64,000 nt of DNA from the NCBI RefSeq assembly GCF_012927405.1, contig NZ_JABBGM010000011.1:42303-106302 (forward strand), written 5' to 3'. The position numbers were made by a program, and so were the translations under genes. This DNA is from Novosphingobium olei. Lineage in GTDB: Bacteria; Pseudomonadota; Alphaproteobacteria; Sphingomonadales; Sphingomonadaceae. Under the pieces are notes generated by a model. It made no database searches, had not been told where the DNA came from, and saw only the letters and a list, made by a program, of their open reading frames with translations. Shown here piece after piece: positions 35,898 to 45,075 of this stretch; position 1 is the first letter of the stretch; every line of letters starts with the position of its first letter.

Positions 35898-36380
35898 TCA
35901 GTGCGCTTGCAGGTGCGCTTCGAGGAACCAGAGCTGCTTGTCGCATTCGCGGGAGATCTGGGTGAGCAGGTCGGCGGTATCGGCATCCCCGGTCGTGCCC
36001 GCCCGATCGATCGCCTCGCGCACGGCCTTGCCGAAGGCGCCAAGGCTCGCGCTGATCGCCTTGAGATGGGCTTCCCCGCCGGTGGCCTCCAGCGGATAGC
36101 CATAGAGCGTGGTGGCTGCGGCGGTGGTGGCGATGCGCCCGTCGGCCACATGGCCGAGCGCGGTGATGCGCTCGGCCAGTTGATCGACGAATTGCTCGAT
36201 CTCGTCATGCAGGCGGTCGAACAGCTCGTGCAGTTGCAGGAAATGCGGGCCCTTCACGTTCCAGTGCGCCTGCTTGGCCTGCGCTTCCAGATCGAGAGCG
36301 TCGGACAGGCGTGCCTGCAGCAAGGCGCAGGCTTCCTTGCGCACATGGTCGGAAAGGTCGATGCGGCTGGTGTAGCTCAT
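35898..36380 (-). CDS. dps: Dps-family DNA-protection ferritin
   Basis: A 160-residue mini-ferritin that stores iron and consumes peroxide, shielding DNA in starvation or oxidative stress. The ferroxidase motif is intact: AHWNVKGPHF, then LHELFDRLHDEIEQFVDQLA, giving His, Asp and Glu ligands at the subunit interface. The N-terminus is short with no long lysine tail, so direct DNA binding may be weak. It is four bases downstream of the alpha/beta hydrolase gene, inside the operon. This suggests the operon responds to oxidative stress. Confidence 0.93.
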   Translation of the reverse strand: MSYTSRIDLSDHVRKEACALLQARLSDALDLEAQAKQAHWNVKGPHFLQLHELFDRLHDEIEQFVDQLAERITALGHVADGRIATTAAATTLYGYPLEATGGEAHLKAISASLGAFGKAVREAIDRAGTTGDADTADLLTQISRECDKQLWFLEAHLQAH

Positions 36381-36384
36381 CGCA

Positions 36385-37356
36385 TCAGCCCTTGATGAAC
36401 GCGAGAAGGTCGGCGTTGATCACGTCCGGGTGGGTCGAAGCCATGCCGTGTGGCAGGCCCGGATAAGTCTTGAGCGTGCCTTTCCTGACCAGCTTGATCG
36501 CCAGATGCGCGGAATCGGCGATCGGTACGATCTGGTCGTCCTCGCCGTGCATGATCAGCACGGGTACATCGATCTTCTTCAGGTCTTCGGTGAAGTCGGT
36601 TTCGGAAAAGGCCTTGATGCAGTCGTAGTGCGCCTTGGCCCCGCCCATCATGCCCTGCCGCCACCAGTTCTGGATCAGGCCCTGGCTAACCTTCGCATCG
36701 GGGCGGTTGAAGCCGTAGAACGGCCCGGTCGGCACATCGAGGAAGAACTGCGCGCGGTTGGCGACGAGCGCGGTGCGGAAACCGTCGAATACCTCCATCG
36801 GCAGGCCGCCGGGGTTGACCGCGGTCTTCAGCATGATCGGCGGCACCGCGCCGATCAACACGGCCTTCGCCACGCGTCCCGGGCGCGCCCGCGCGACGTA
36901 GTGCGCCACCTCCCCGCCACCGGTCGAATGGCCGACATGGACGGCGTTCCGCAAATCGAGATGGTCGGCCAGCGCCGCCACATCGGCGGCATAGGTGTCC
37001 ATCTCGTTGCCGCTGTCAGTCTGGGTCGAGCGCCCGTGCCCACGCCGGTCGTGCGCGATGACGCGGAAACCCTGGCCCAGGAAGAACATCATCTGGTTGT
37101 CCCAGTCGTCGGCGGTCAGCGGCCAGCCGTGGTGGAAGACGATGGGCTGCGCCGTCTTCGCCCCCCAGTCCTTGTAGAAGATCTCGGTGCCGTCCTTGGT
37201 GGTGATCTTGCCCATCGTGCGGTCTCCTGGAGTTGATGCGGCGTTTGAATACGGTGCGATCGGCAGGGTCGCGGCGACCGCGACCAGTGCCCCGGCGGCG
37301 AGCACGTCCCGGCGCACGACCATGCCAGCGCTGGCTGGCGGCAACTGCTTGTCCAT
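36385..37356 (-). CDS. Exported alpha/beta hydrolase, non-haem haloperoxidase-like
   Basis: A 323-residue alpha/beta-hydrolase with an N-terminal extension containing VVRRDVLAAGALVAVAA, which looks like a Tat or Sec signal. The core resembles cofactor-free chloroperoxidases and arylesterases. The nucleophile is S144 in GHSTGGGE, the acid D273 or D274 in HGEDDQIVP, and the histidine H303 in GLPHG. The oxyanion motif is HHGWPL. Such proteins hydrolyse esters and can form peracids. GGGGGA precedes the ATG at 37356. It is the first gene of the eight-gene operon, divergent from the response regulator. Confidence 0.88.
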   Translation of the reverse strand: MDKQLPPASAGMVVRRDVLAAGALVAVAATLPIAPYSNAASTPGDRTMGKITTKDGTEIFYKDWGAKTAQPIVFHHGWPLTADDWDNQMMFFLGQGFRVIAHDRRGHGRSTQTDSGNEMDTYAADVAALADHLDLRNAVHVGHSTGGGEVAHYVARARPGRVAKAVLIGAVPPIMLKTAVNPGGLPMEVFDGFRTALVANRAQFFLDVPTGPFYGFNRPDAKVSQGLIQNWWRQGMMGGAKAHYDCIKAFSETDFTEDLKKIDVPVLIMHGEDDQIVPIADSAHLAIKLVRKGTLKTYPGLPHGMASTHPDVINADLLAFIKG

Positions 37357-37450
37357 GTCTGGTCCCCCGTTCGAATGCGGCGGGAGAATGCGCTGCACAG
37401 GCCACGCCGGGAACACCCGGATGGGGGATAGCTGAAGCCCGAATTCGAGT

Positions 37451-37498
37451 GGCTACCAACCGCGCACCCCTCGTGGTAACCGTCGGCCCGATCGGGCC
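37451..37498. promoter_or_regulatory. Candidate operator repeats between hydrolase operon and response regulator
   Basis: In the 232-bp divergent intergenic region two symmetric elements lie close together. GGCTACCA (37451-37458) faces TGGTAACC (37474-37481), matching at 7 of 8 positions with a 15-base gap. The perfect 14-base palindrome GGCCCGATCGGGCC sits at 37485-37498. Either could be the binding site of the adjacent NarL-type regulator, or a terminator-like hairpin for neither gene. No second copy was noticed upstream of the receptor or kinase. Confidence 0.4.
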
Positions 37499-37588
37499 TG
37501 TGGTGGCCCATGCGCCGGCCCCACTGCACGGGCAGGACGGCGTGCCACAAGGCCGCCGGCGCAGCGACTACGCGGGGACTGTTTTGGG

Positions 37589-38224
37589 ATGCCGGCAGAA
37601 GCAACAGCCCCGATCCGCATCCTGATTGCCGACGATCACCCGATGTTGCGGGAAGGCGTGGCCGCGGTGATCGGCCTGCAGACGGACATGGTCGTCGTGG
37701 GCGAAGCGGCCACAGGCGCAGACGCGATCCACCTGTTCGAGGAGCTCCGGCCCGATCTGGTGCTGATGGATATCCAGATGCCCGAGATGAGCGGCGTTCA
37801 GGCGTTGGAGACGATCAGGGCGCGCCATCCGGATGCGCGCATCATCATCCTCACCACCTATTCCGGCGATGCCAAGGCGCTTGCCGCGATGCGCGCCGGT
37901 GCGGCGGGTTTCCTGCTCAAGAGCAGCCTGCGCCGCGAACTGCTCAACGCCATCCGCGCAGTCCACCGCGGCCAGCGCCATCTTCATCCCGATGTCGCCC
38001 AGGAGATCGCATTGCACGCGATCGAGGACCCGCTCACCCCGCGTGAGGTCGACATCCTGCGCATGATCGCGGCGGGCCATGCCAACAAGCAGGTGGCGTG
38101 GAAGCTGGGCGTGGCCGAGGAAACGATCAAGTCGAACATCAAGAGCATCTTCGCCAAGCTCCACGTCAGCGATCGCACCCATGCTGTGACCGTCGCCGCC
38201 CGGCGCGGCATCATCGACCTGTGA
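37589..38224 (+). CDS. NarL/FixJ-family response regulator
   Basis: A 211-residue two-component regulator. The receiver domain has the acidic pair in RILIADDHPMLREGV, the phosphorylation site D61 in LVLMDIQMPEMSG, the Thr in ILTTYSGD and the Lys in GFLLKSS. The C-terminal LuxR-type helix-turn-helix begins LTPREVDILRMIAAGHANKQ and contains EETIKSNIKSIFAKL. It is divergent from the eight-gene hydrolase/Dps operon. It is separated from the large histidine kinase only by a TonB-receptor gene, so these are the likely partners. Confidence 0.93.
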   Translation: MPAEATAPIRILIADDHPMLREGVAAVIGLQTDMVVVGEAATGADAIHLFEELRPDLVLMDIQMPEMSGVQALETIRARHPDARIIILTTYSGDAKALAAMRAGAAGFLLKSSLRRELLNAIRAVHRGQRHLHPDVAQEIALHAIEDPLTPREVDILRMIAAGHANKQVAWKLGVAEETIKSNIKSIFAKLHVSDRTHAVTVAARRGIIDL

Positions 38225-38270
38225 TCGCCCCGAACGCGGTGCGGGCGAAGGCGCCCTGCCTTCTCCCGCT

Positions 38271-40769
38271 TCAGAAGCTCGAGGCGAATTCCACCCGAAC
38301 ATAGCGGCTGCTGTCGCGTCCGGGCGTCCACTTGGTGGCATCGCTGATCGGCGCAGATGTCGCGCCATAGGGATTGATGTTCCAGTTCCCGTCGCGCCCT
38401 CGGTTCAGCGCATAGTTCTGGTCGAACAGGTTCGAGCAATAGATGCGGAGGCGGCGCCGGCCATCGTGCAGCTCGGCGCCAAGCCCCAACAGGCCATAGG
38501 CGGGCTGAACCGAGTTCGGGTCCTGCAACAGGCTCTGCACCACGCGCGATTGCCAGACCCAGTTCGCAATCAATCGCAGCCCGGTTTCGGCGCGAAGCCG
38601 GATTTCGCGCTCCGCGCTCAGGCTGAACTTCCACCTTGGCGCATTGGGCAGGCTTTTGCCCGCAAGATCCTGCTGGCCATTGATGCAGCCCCGTGCGGCG
38701 GTCTGGCTAGAATAGCACGTTGCATTGGGGAAAGCCCCGATGCGCGCGTCGTTCCACGTGCCGTAGCCGTGCACGCTGAAGTCCGGCGAAAGCTCTGCCG
38801 CCACCTCCATTTCTACGCCCTTGGTGGTGACCCGCTCGATGCTGTTCAAGATGTTCTGGCGGGTCAGCTCGTCGCGGCTCTGCGCCTGGAAGCCGTGGAA
38901 CGTCTCCAGGTAGAAGGTCACGTTCCAGGTCAGCCCGCTCGCCGGCCGGCTCTTCCAGCCAAGCTGGAACGCATCGACCGTTTCCGGGCGGATCGGCTGC
39001 TTCGCCGCTACCGCGTCGGCCACCGGAAAGCCGCTGTATGGCCCGGCCTGGGTCACCGGCGTGCGCGTGGTGTAAGTGCTGGATAGATCGTAGGCCGCGC
39101 CCTTGTACCCGCGATCGTAGCCTCCGAACACGAGGAACGCCGGTGATGGCCGGAACTCCAGCGCCACCCGCCCCGCAACGGCTTTGAAGGTGTCGCAGGT
39201 CGAAATCGCAAGCCCGCTTGGGGTTACCGACGAACAATCCGGCACCCCGAAGCTGACACTGGCCACCCGGTCGATCAGGCGATAGCGCATGGCATCGCGA
39301 TTGAAGCGAATGCCGGCGGAGAGCGCGAACCGGCCGGTCAGGTCATACCTCGCCTGCCCGAACGCCGCGATGTTGGTGTCGCGCGCCTGCGCGAAATAGC
39401 TCGAATAGGCTGACGTGGTCGGCGGCACGATGGCCAGCGAACCGTATGGACCCAGCGAATTGCTGCCGCGCACGAACGAGCGCTGCGCGCGGGTGTCGCT
39501 GAAGAACAGGCCAGCGACGAAGGACAGCCGGTCGGCAGCGGGGGATGTCAGCCGAAGTTCCTGCGTGACCGAGCGGATGCGGAACCAGCCGCCGTTGGCC
39601 GAGCCACCGCGGGCTGCGCCTGGGACGCCGGCGCCGCCCGGCCCCCAGTTGAACGCGGTGCCGTCCGTGTCCTGCAGATCGTCGAGCGCATAGGTCGCGA
39701 ACCCGCTGATCGCGGTTAGCGCATACTTGCCCAGTCGCCAGTCCATCTTGACGCTCGCCCCGCTTTCGGTGGCGTCGCCTCGCGGATCGACATCGGCTGA
39801 AATCGTGCGGTTGTCGGGCCCGGGCACGATGTTGCCGAGGATCACGCCCTGCGGCACGCGAACTCTCGCAAAGTTGCCAAAGCTCACCCCAGGTGAAACG
39901 GCGTAATAGGCCGAGGTGCAGCAGCTCGTTCCAGCGCGATCGTGGTGTGCCGCCGCAGTGATGGTGATCGCGTCCGACGCGGACCACACGAGTTTGCCGC
40001 GAAGGTCGATGCCTGATTGCCCGTCCACCCAGTTGCCGGTGTAGATGTTGCGCAAGTTGCCGCGATAGCGATTGGCGCTGGCCGAAAGGCGGAACAGCAA
40101 CCCCTCATCCAGCGGGCCTGACACGAAACCGTTCGCCCGCTGCTCGCCATCGCTGGTGAAGCCGCCCGTCATTGCCGCCGTCAGTCTCGTCGTCGGCGCG
40201 GCGGTGGTGATGGATACGACCCCTGCCGTCGCCGAAGTGCCGAACAGCGTGCTCTGCGGCCCCCGCAGCACCTCGATCGAGGCGATGTCGGCAAGCTCTC
40301 GGAAGGCCTGCGCCTGGAACGCTTGCGGCACATCGTCGACAACGACCGATACGCTGGCCCGCGTCGCGATCGAAAAGGCGTAAGTTCCGACACCGCGAAT
40401 GTTGATGCTGTTGTTGCCAGGCTGCGTGGTCTTGGTGACGGTCAGCGAAGGTTCGACTTTCACAAGGTCGTCGAAATCGCGGACCTGCGCACGATCGAGC
40501 TGCTCGGCCGACATGGCCCAGAGCGACATGGCAATATCCTGCTTGCGTTCCGGGCGCTTGTTTGCCGTCACGATGATGTCGGCGTTGCCCGGCGGGGCTG
40601 CTGCGTCCGGGCCGTCCGGTGTAGCCGCTCGTGACGCTGCTGGTTCGACAAGCAGGGCCAATGCAAGCACTGCCACCGCCGGCAGCTTCGGGTTCGGCGA
40701 CTGCCCCGCCCTCCTCACGCTTGACGGCCGCGGCCATATGCCGAGCAAAGACCCCCCGTCAGTTGCCAC
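38271..40769 (-). CDS. TonB-dependent receptor between response regulator and sensor kinase
   Basis: An 832-residue receptor if started at the GTG at 40769; other GTG/TTG starts around 40720-40770 are possible because no ATG is available near the signal peptide. Sequence after VAVLALALLVEPAASRAATP enters a plug with NADIIVTANKRPERKQDIAM (TonB box region) and VEVLRGPQSTLFGTSATAG-like text. The barrel ends VRVEFASSF. The plug family is that of sphingomonad receptors for aromatic or siderophore-like ligands. It is convergent with the response regulator and divergent from the histidine kinase. The system may therefore sense what this receptor imports. Confidence 0.85.
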   Translation of the reverse strand: MATDGGSLLGIWPRPSSVRRAGQSPNPKLPAVAVLALALLVEPAASRAATPDGPDAAAPPGNADIIVTANKRPERKQDIAMSLWAMSAEQLDRAQVRDFDDLVKVEPSLTVTKTTQPGNNSINIRGVGTYAFSIATRASVSVVVDDVPQAFQAQAFRELADIASIEVLRGPQSTLFGTSATAGVVSITTAAPTTRLTAAMTGGFTSDGEQRANGFVSGPLDEGLLFRLSASANRYRGNLRNIYTGNWVDGQSGIDLRGKLVWSASDAITITAAAHHDRAGTSCCTSAYYAVSPGVSFGNFARVRVPQGVILGNIVPGPDNRTISADVDPRGDATESGASVKMDWRLGKYALTAISGFATYALDDLQDTDGTAFNWGPGGAGVPGAARGGSANGGWFRIRSVTQELRLTSPAADRLSFVAGLFFSDTRAQRSFVRGSNSLGPYGSLAIVPPTTSAYSSYFAQARDTNIAAFGQARYDLTGRFALSAGIRFNRDAMRYRLIDRVASVSFGVPDCSSVTPSGLAISTCDTFKAVAGRVALEFRPSPAFLVFGGYDRGYKGAAYDLSSTYTTRTPVTQAGPYSGFPVADAVAAKQPIRPETVDAFQLGWKSRPASGLTWNVTFYLETFHGFQAQSRDELTRQNILNSIERVTTKGVEMEVAAELSPDFSVHGYGTWNDARIGAFPNATCYSSQTAARGCINGQQDLAGKSLPNAPRWKFSLSAEREIRLRAETGLRLIANWVWQSRVVQSLLQDPNSVQPAYGLLGLGAELHDGRRRLRIYCSNLFDQNYALNRGRDGNWNINPYGATSAPISDATKWTPGRDSSRYVRVEFASSF

Positions 40770-40915
40770 ACCAGCCCCGATCCGCAACGAAGGTGAAAAT
40801 GCTAATTGAAAACGGTCGACGATACCATGCTCGATCGTGATAAGAGCCCGGTCCGGCCAGGAGGCATGCGCCCACGGTGCCGGCGGCCACCCATGCCGAG
40901 TGATGGAAGACTGCA

Positions 40916-43900
40916 TTGCGCAAATCGACGAAGCCCACCTGCAGTGCGTCACCCTGCCTGAGGGTGGCAGCAGGAAGGCGCCGTCGGCAATCCGGGTTGG
41001 CCGTGCTTGCCTGCTTCCTGGTGCTGCTGGTTTCCAGTCCTGCCCGCTCGCTCGATCCCACCCGTTCCATCGCACAGTTCCATCACACCGCCTGGACCAT
41101 CGCCGATGGCATGCCGGCCAACATCTGGGCGATCACCCAGACACCCGATGGCTACCTGTGGCTAGGCTCGGTCAATGGCCTGTATCGCTTCGATGGCGTG
41201 CGCGTGGAACGGATCGCGGCGGACAAGCTGCCCAGTCCGAGCATCCATGCGCTGGCAGCGACCGCCTCCGGGGGGCTCTGGATCGGCTACGAACGTCCGG
41301 TGGGCGTGATCTCGTACTTGCACGATGGCAAGGTCACCAACTACCCGGTCAGCTCGCGCAGCTCCACCAGCGTACACGCCTTTGCCGTCGGCGCGGACAA
41401 GACCGTGTGGGCATCGACGCCCGACAACATCCTGCGCTTCGATGGCAAGCGGTGGGTGGTCATCAAGGGCGATTTCGGTTTTTCCTTCAGCGAAGGCAGC
41501 GGCGGGGTCTGGTCGTTCGGGGTGGCCCGCGATGGCACGGTCTGGTCCAAGAACCTTGGCGGCCTGTTCTATCTCAAACCCGGCCAATCGCAGTTCCAGC
41601 GCGCGCAAGGCTACGCCGGGGGTCCGGAAGGTTTCACCACCACCGCCGATGGCCGCTTGTGGACGACCGACACGCGCGTAACGCACCTCTATCCCATGCC
41701 CGATCTGGCCGGCTTGCGCACGCCGGCCAAGCCGTCGAACAATCCCGGGCTCGTTCTGCCCAAGGCGATAGAGGGCCCGATTCTGCTCGATCGCGACGGC
41801 ACGTTGTGGTGTACCAGTGTCGGCGGCGGGGGGCTGCGCCGGGTGCGCACCGCACATGGTGTCCCTGTGCTCGATCAGGGGGCCGACAGCCGCGGTCCTT
41901 CGGTCTCGACCAATGGCCTGTCGTCGGATCTCGTCCACACGCTGTTCGAAGATCGCGAAGGCAACATCTGGATCGGCACCAGCCTCGGTCTCGATCGGTT
42001 CCGTCCTGCCAATATCGTCACCGAAACGCTGGTACCATCGGGCTTTCGCGCGCGCTTTGTTGGCGCAGCCGGGGACAGCATCTTCGCCTACACCGGTTGG
42101 TCCGGCACCGCGAGCCGGGCGGTGGACGGCACGCAGGCGCTCTATCGCATCCAGCCCGGGCACCCGCCGGAACGCTATGTCGCGAATGTCGGCCGCCTGC
42201 GCGGCATGGTCACCAACCGTCGCGACAGTACCATCTGGCTGATAACCCAGGACGGCATCCAGCAGTTGGTCGGCCGCACGCTCGCCAGGCCCCTGCCCCT
42301 TCCCGAAGGCGTGGAGGGCAAGGCGGTCTATTCGGCAGCCTACGACGCGGGCGGCACCTTGTGGATCTCCACCTTCGTGCGCGGCGTGTTCAGCCGCTCG
42401 GTGACGGGCTGGCGCCGCTTGCCCATCGAATCCAAGGTCGGCGCAACGGGAGTGCTGATCCCCGATCCGGATGGCAGCATGTGGATCCGCTATTCGGGCG
42501 GCACCCTGTTCCGTTTGCGCAACGGCAAGACCGAGGACTTCTCCCGCAACGGGCTGAACATCGGAGACGTCACCTTCATCCAGCCCCATGGTCGCGGCCT
42601 GATCATCGGCGGGGAAAATGGCATCGGCAGCTTCGCCGATGGCAAGTTCCACGCCTTGCGCGCGGCAAGCATCCCGGCTCTCTCGGGCGTGACCGGCATT
42701 GCCGACACAGCGGACGGAAGCTCGTGGATATTTACCCAGGCCGGCATCCTGCGCGCCCGCACACAGTCGCTCGAGAGCGCGCTCGATCGTGCCGATCCGC
42801 GTCTGCTGCAATACGAACTGCTCGATTCGCGCGATGGCCTGCCCGGCGCTCCTTACGGTGCCGTCTATGGCAGCAGCGTCGTCGCGGACGCGGCCGATCG
42901 GGTCTGGTTCACCACCGGCAACGGCCTGGTGTGGATCGATCCCAACAACCTGTTCCATAATCCCCTTGCGCCGAACGTGGTGATCGATTCCATCACCACC
43001 AACGATCGCCGCCACCCGGCGCAGGGCAATCTCCAGCTTCCGGCGGGCACTTCCAACATCGAGATCGAATTTACCGCGCTCAGCCTTTCGATCCCGGAAC
43101 GCGTTGCCTTCCGCTACAAGCTGGACGGCATCGATCCCGATTGGGTCGACGCGGGCAACCGCAGGCAGGCGTTCTACACCCGGCTCGGCCCCGGCACCTA
43201 TACGTTCCAGGTGATCGCAGCCAACAGCGACGGGGTGTGGAACAACACAGGCGCCCGTTTCACCTTCGTGATCGCGCCCACGTTCTTCCAGTCACGTGTG
43301 TTTCTGCTGCTATGCGCGCTGGCGGTCGGGCTGCTGCTCTGGCTGGCCTACACCTTGCGCCTTGCCCAGCTCTCGGCGCGGCTGCGCACCCAGCACGAAG
43401 CGCGGCTTTCGGAACGCGAACGCATCGCGCGCGATCTGCACGATACGCTGCTGCAAGGGTTCCAGGGTCTGATGCTGCTGTTCCAGTCGGTGGCAGACAC
43501 GATCCCGCAGGACCAGCCCGCCCGCGAAAAGCTGGAAAACGCGATGAAACGGGGGGACGATGCCCTCGTGGAAGGGCGCAACCGCGTGCAGGATCTGCGC
43601 TCGGTCGAACTCGGGGCGGACCTTGCCAACGTGCTGCGCCGGATCATCGCGAACATGACGCAAGGGGACGAATCCTCGGTCAGGGTCACGGCGAAAGGCA
43701 TCCCCCGGCCCCTGCATGCCCAGGCGCTCGAACAACTGCTGGACATCATTGCCGAAGCGATCTGCAATTCGCTGCGACACTCGGGCCGCAATGTCGTCGA
43801 CGTCATCGTGAACTACGATCAGGATCAGCTGTGCATCTTTGTCGAGGATGACGGGGTCGGCATCGCCGAGCCGATCATCAGAGCGGGACGGCGCGAGGGA

Positions 43901-44116
43901 CACTTCGGGCTGATCGGCATGCGCGAACGCGCTGCCGCCATCGGCGCCCAACTCTCGATTGATCGCCGCGTGCCGGCGGGCACGACGATCGGTATCGTCG
44001 TGCCCGCGGCATCGGCCTATGCGGATGGTGCAGATCACCGCTGGGAATTCAGGCTGGTCCGTCACTTCCGGTCAGCGTGGGATTGGGTCGTCCGGCATCT
44101 TTCGATGAGGCGATAG
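40916..44116 (+). CDS. Hybrid-type sensor histidine kinase with seven-bladed propeller repeats
   Basis: A 1066-residue membrane sensor. After a signal sequence, about 700 residues consist of two-component-regulator propeller repeats (many GTLWI, GNIWIGT, GSMWIR turns). A Y_Y_Y domain ends in PGTYTFQVIAANSDGVWNN, then one transmembrane helix, a HisKA_3 dimerisation domain with the phospho-histidine H842 (ERIARDLHDTLLQGF), and an HATPase domain (DDGVGIAEP, GLIGMRERA). There is no fused receiver or DNA-binding domain, so it needs a separate regulator, most simply the NarL-type protein at 37589. The start is uncertain: TTG at 40916 or GTG at 40964. Confidence 0.9.
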   Translation: MRKSTKPTCSASPCLRVAAGRRRRQSGLAVLACFLVLLVSSPARSLDPTRSIAQFHHTAWTIADGMPANIWAITQTPDGYLWLGSVNGLYRFDGVRVERIAADKLPSPSIHALAATASGGLWIGYERPVGVISYLHDGKVTNYPVSSRSSTSVHAFAVGADKTVWASTPDNILRFDGKRWVVIKGDFGFSFSEGSGGVWSFGVARDGTVWSKNLGGLFYLKPGQSQFQRAQGYAGGPEGFTTTADGRLWTTDTRVTHLYPMPDLAGLRTPAKPSNNPGLVLPKAIEGPILLDRDGTLWCTSVGGGGLRRVRTAHGVPVLDQGADSRGPSVSTNGLSSDLVHTLFEDREGNIWIGTSLGLDRFRPANIVTETLVPSGFRARFVGAAGDSIFAYTGWSGTASRAVDGTQALYRIQPGHPPERYVANVGRLRGMVTNRRDSTIWLITQDGIQQLVGRTLARPLPLPEGVEGKAVYSAAYDAGGTLWISTFVRGVFSRSVTGWRRLPIESKVGATGVLIPDPDGSMWIRYSGGTLFRLRNGKTEDFSRNGLNIGDVTFIQPHGRGLIIGGENGIGSFADGKFHALRAASIPALSGVTGIADTADGSSWIFTQAGILRARTQSLESALDRADPRLLQYELLDSRDGLPGAPYGAVYGSSVVADAADRVWFTTGNGLVWIDPNNLFHNPLAPNVVIDSITTNDRRHPAQGNLQLPAGTSNIEIEFTALSLSIPERVAFRYKLDGIDPDWVDAGNRRQAFYTRLGPGTYTFQVIAANSDGVWNNTGARFTFVIAPTFFQSRVFLLLCALAVGLLLWLAYTLRLAQLSARLRTQHEARLSERERIARDLHDTLLQGFQGLMLLFQSVADTIPQDQPAREKLENAMKRGDDALVEGRNRVQDLRSVELGADLANVLRRIIANMTQGDESSVRVTAKGIPRPLHAQALEQLLDIIAEAICNSLRHSGRNVVDVIVNYDQDQLCIFVEDDGVGIAEPIIRAGRREGHFGLIGMRERAAAIGAQLSIDRRVPAGTTIGIVVPAASAYADGADHRWEFRLVRHFRSAWDWVVRHLSMRR

Positions 44117-44163
44117 AGCGGCAGACGCCAGACCGCGCCACCGCCGCGCTCGCCCCCTTCCCG

Positions 44164-45075
44164 TCAACCGCGCCGCTTCCCCTTGCGGACGGGCGGCTTC
44201 GCCTGTGCCGGCGGTGGTGGCGGGGGCGGAGGGGTCCGCAGCGCGACGAACGAGGGCAGGTCGTCCACCACCCCGGTCATCGCGTCGAACTGCGTGCCCA
44301 TCGCCAGGTCGAGCCGGTCGATCCGTTCGGCAGCCAAGGGATGGGTGCGATCGTGCAGCGCGCGGCCGCTCGTATCGCTCTGCCCGCTCAAGGTCTGCAG
44401 CACGCCGACCAGTCCGAATGGCGAAAACCCCGATCGCGCCGCGATGACGACGCCATTGCGGTCGGCATCGAACTCGTCGCCCTTGTTCAGGCCATGGGTG
44501 TAGATGTCCTTGCCCGCCGCCAGCAGTGCCGTGGTGAACTGCGAAGCGATCCCGCCCGGTCCTCGGAAATACTGCTGCATGTCGCCCAGCGCCTGTTCGC
44601 GCATGCTGCGCTGCAGGGCATTGAGGTGATCCTTGCGCTCGACATGGGCGATCTCGTGGGCCAGCACGCCGGCCAGTTCGGATTCGTTGCGCATCTGGTC
44701 GAACAGGCCACGCGTGATCAGCACGTACCCGCCCGGCATGGAAAAGGCATTGTAGTCGGGACTGTCGATGATGCCGAACTTCCAGGGCAAGTCGGGACGG
44801 CTGCAATGGCTCGCCAGCCAGCGTCCCAGTTCGTTGACGTAACGCTGCTTGGCATCGTCCTTGATCAGCGGCGCCGCGCCCAGGATCATCCCGGCAAGGT
44901 CACCCCCCAGCTTGATCTCCTCCTCCTGGGAGATCGAGCGCAATCCATCCCCGATCTTCTTGGCATTCTGCGCCTTGTTCAGAAGGCTTCCCAGATTGGG
45001 GAACTGCGCCTGCGCGGGGCAGGCCGCAAAGCCGGCCAGCGACAGCGCCATGGCGGTTTTGAGCAGGATCTTCAT
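44164..45075 (-). CDS. Periplasmic M48-family zinc protease
   Basis: A 303-residue protease with a signal peptide ending near PAQAQFP. The zinc motif HEIAH is at 140-144, with a further acidic ligand in GDEFDADRNGV, as in BepA/LoiP-type M48 enzymes that check outer-membrane protein assembly. The C-terminus carries an unusual run of eight prolines followed by a basic tail (KGKRRG). It has no TPR domain, unlike BepA. The gene start shares one base with the stop of the SH3 protein gene, so they are coupled. Confidence 0.9.
   Translation of the reverse strand: MKILLKTAMALSLAGFAACPAQAQFPNLGSLLNKAQNAKKIGDGLRSISQEEEIKLGGDLAGMILGAAPLIKDDAKQRYVNELGRWLASHCSRPDLPWKFGIIDSPDYNAFSMPGGYVLITRGLFDQMRNESELAGVLAHEIAHVERKDHLNALQRSMREQALGDMQQYFRGPGGIASQFTTALLAAGKDIYTHGLNKGDEFDADRNGVVIAARSGFSPFGLVGVLQTLSGQSDTSGRALHDRTHPLAAERIDRLDLAMGTQFDAMTGVVDDLPSFVALRTPPPPPPPPAQAKPPVRKGKRRG

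Noticed and set aside
41162..43015. 617-residue minus-strand open frame
   Set aside because: Antisense to the propeller kinase, whose repeat motifs are unmistakable.
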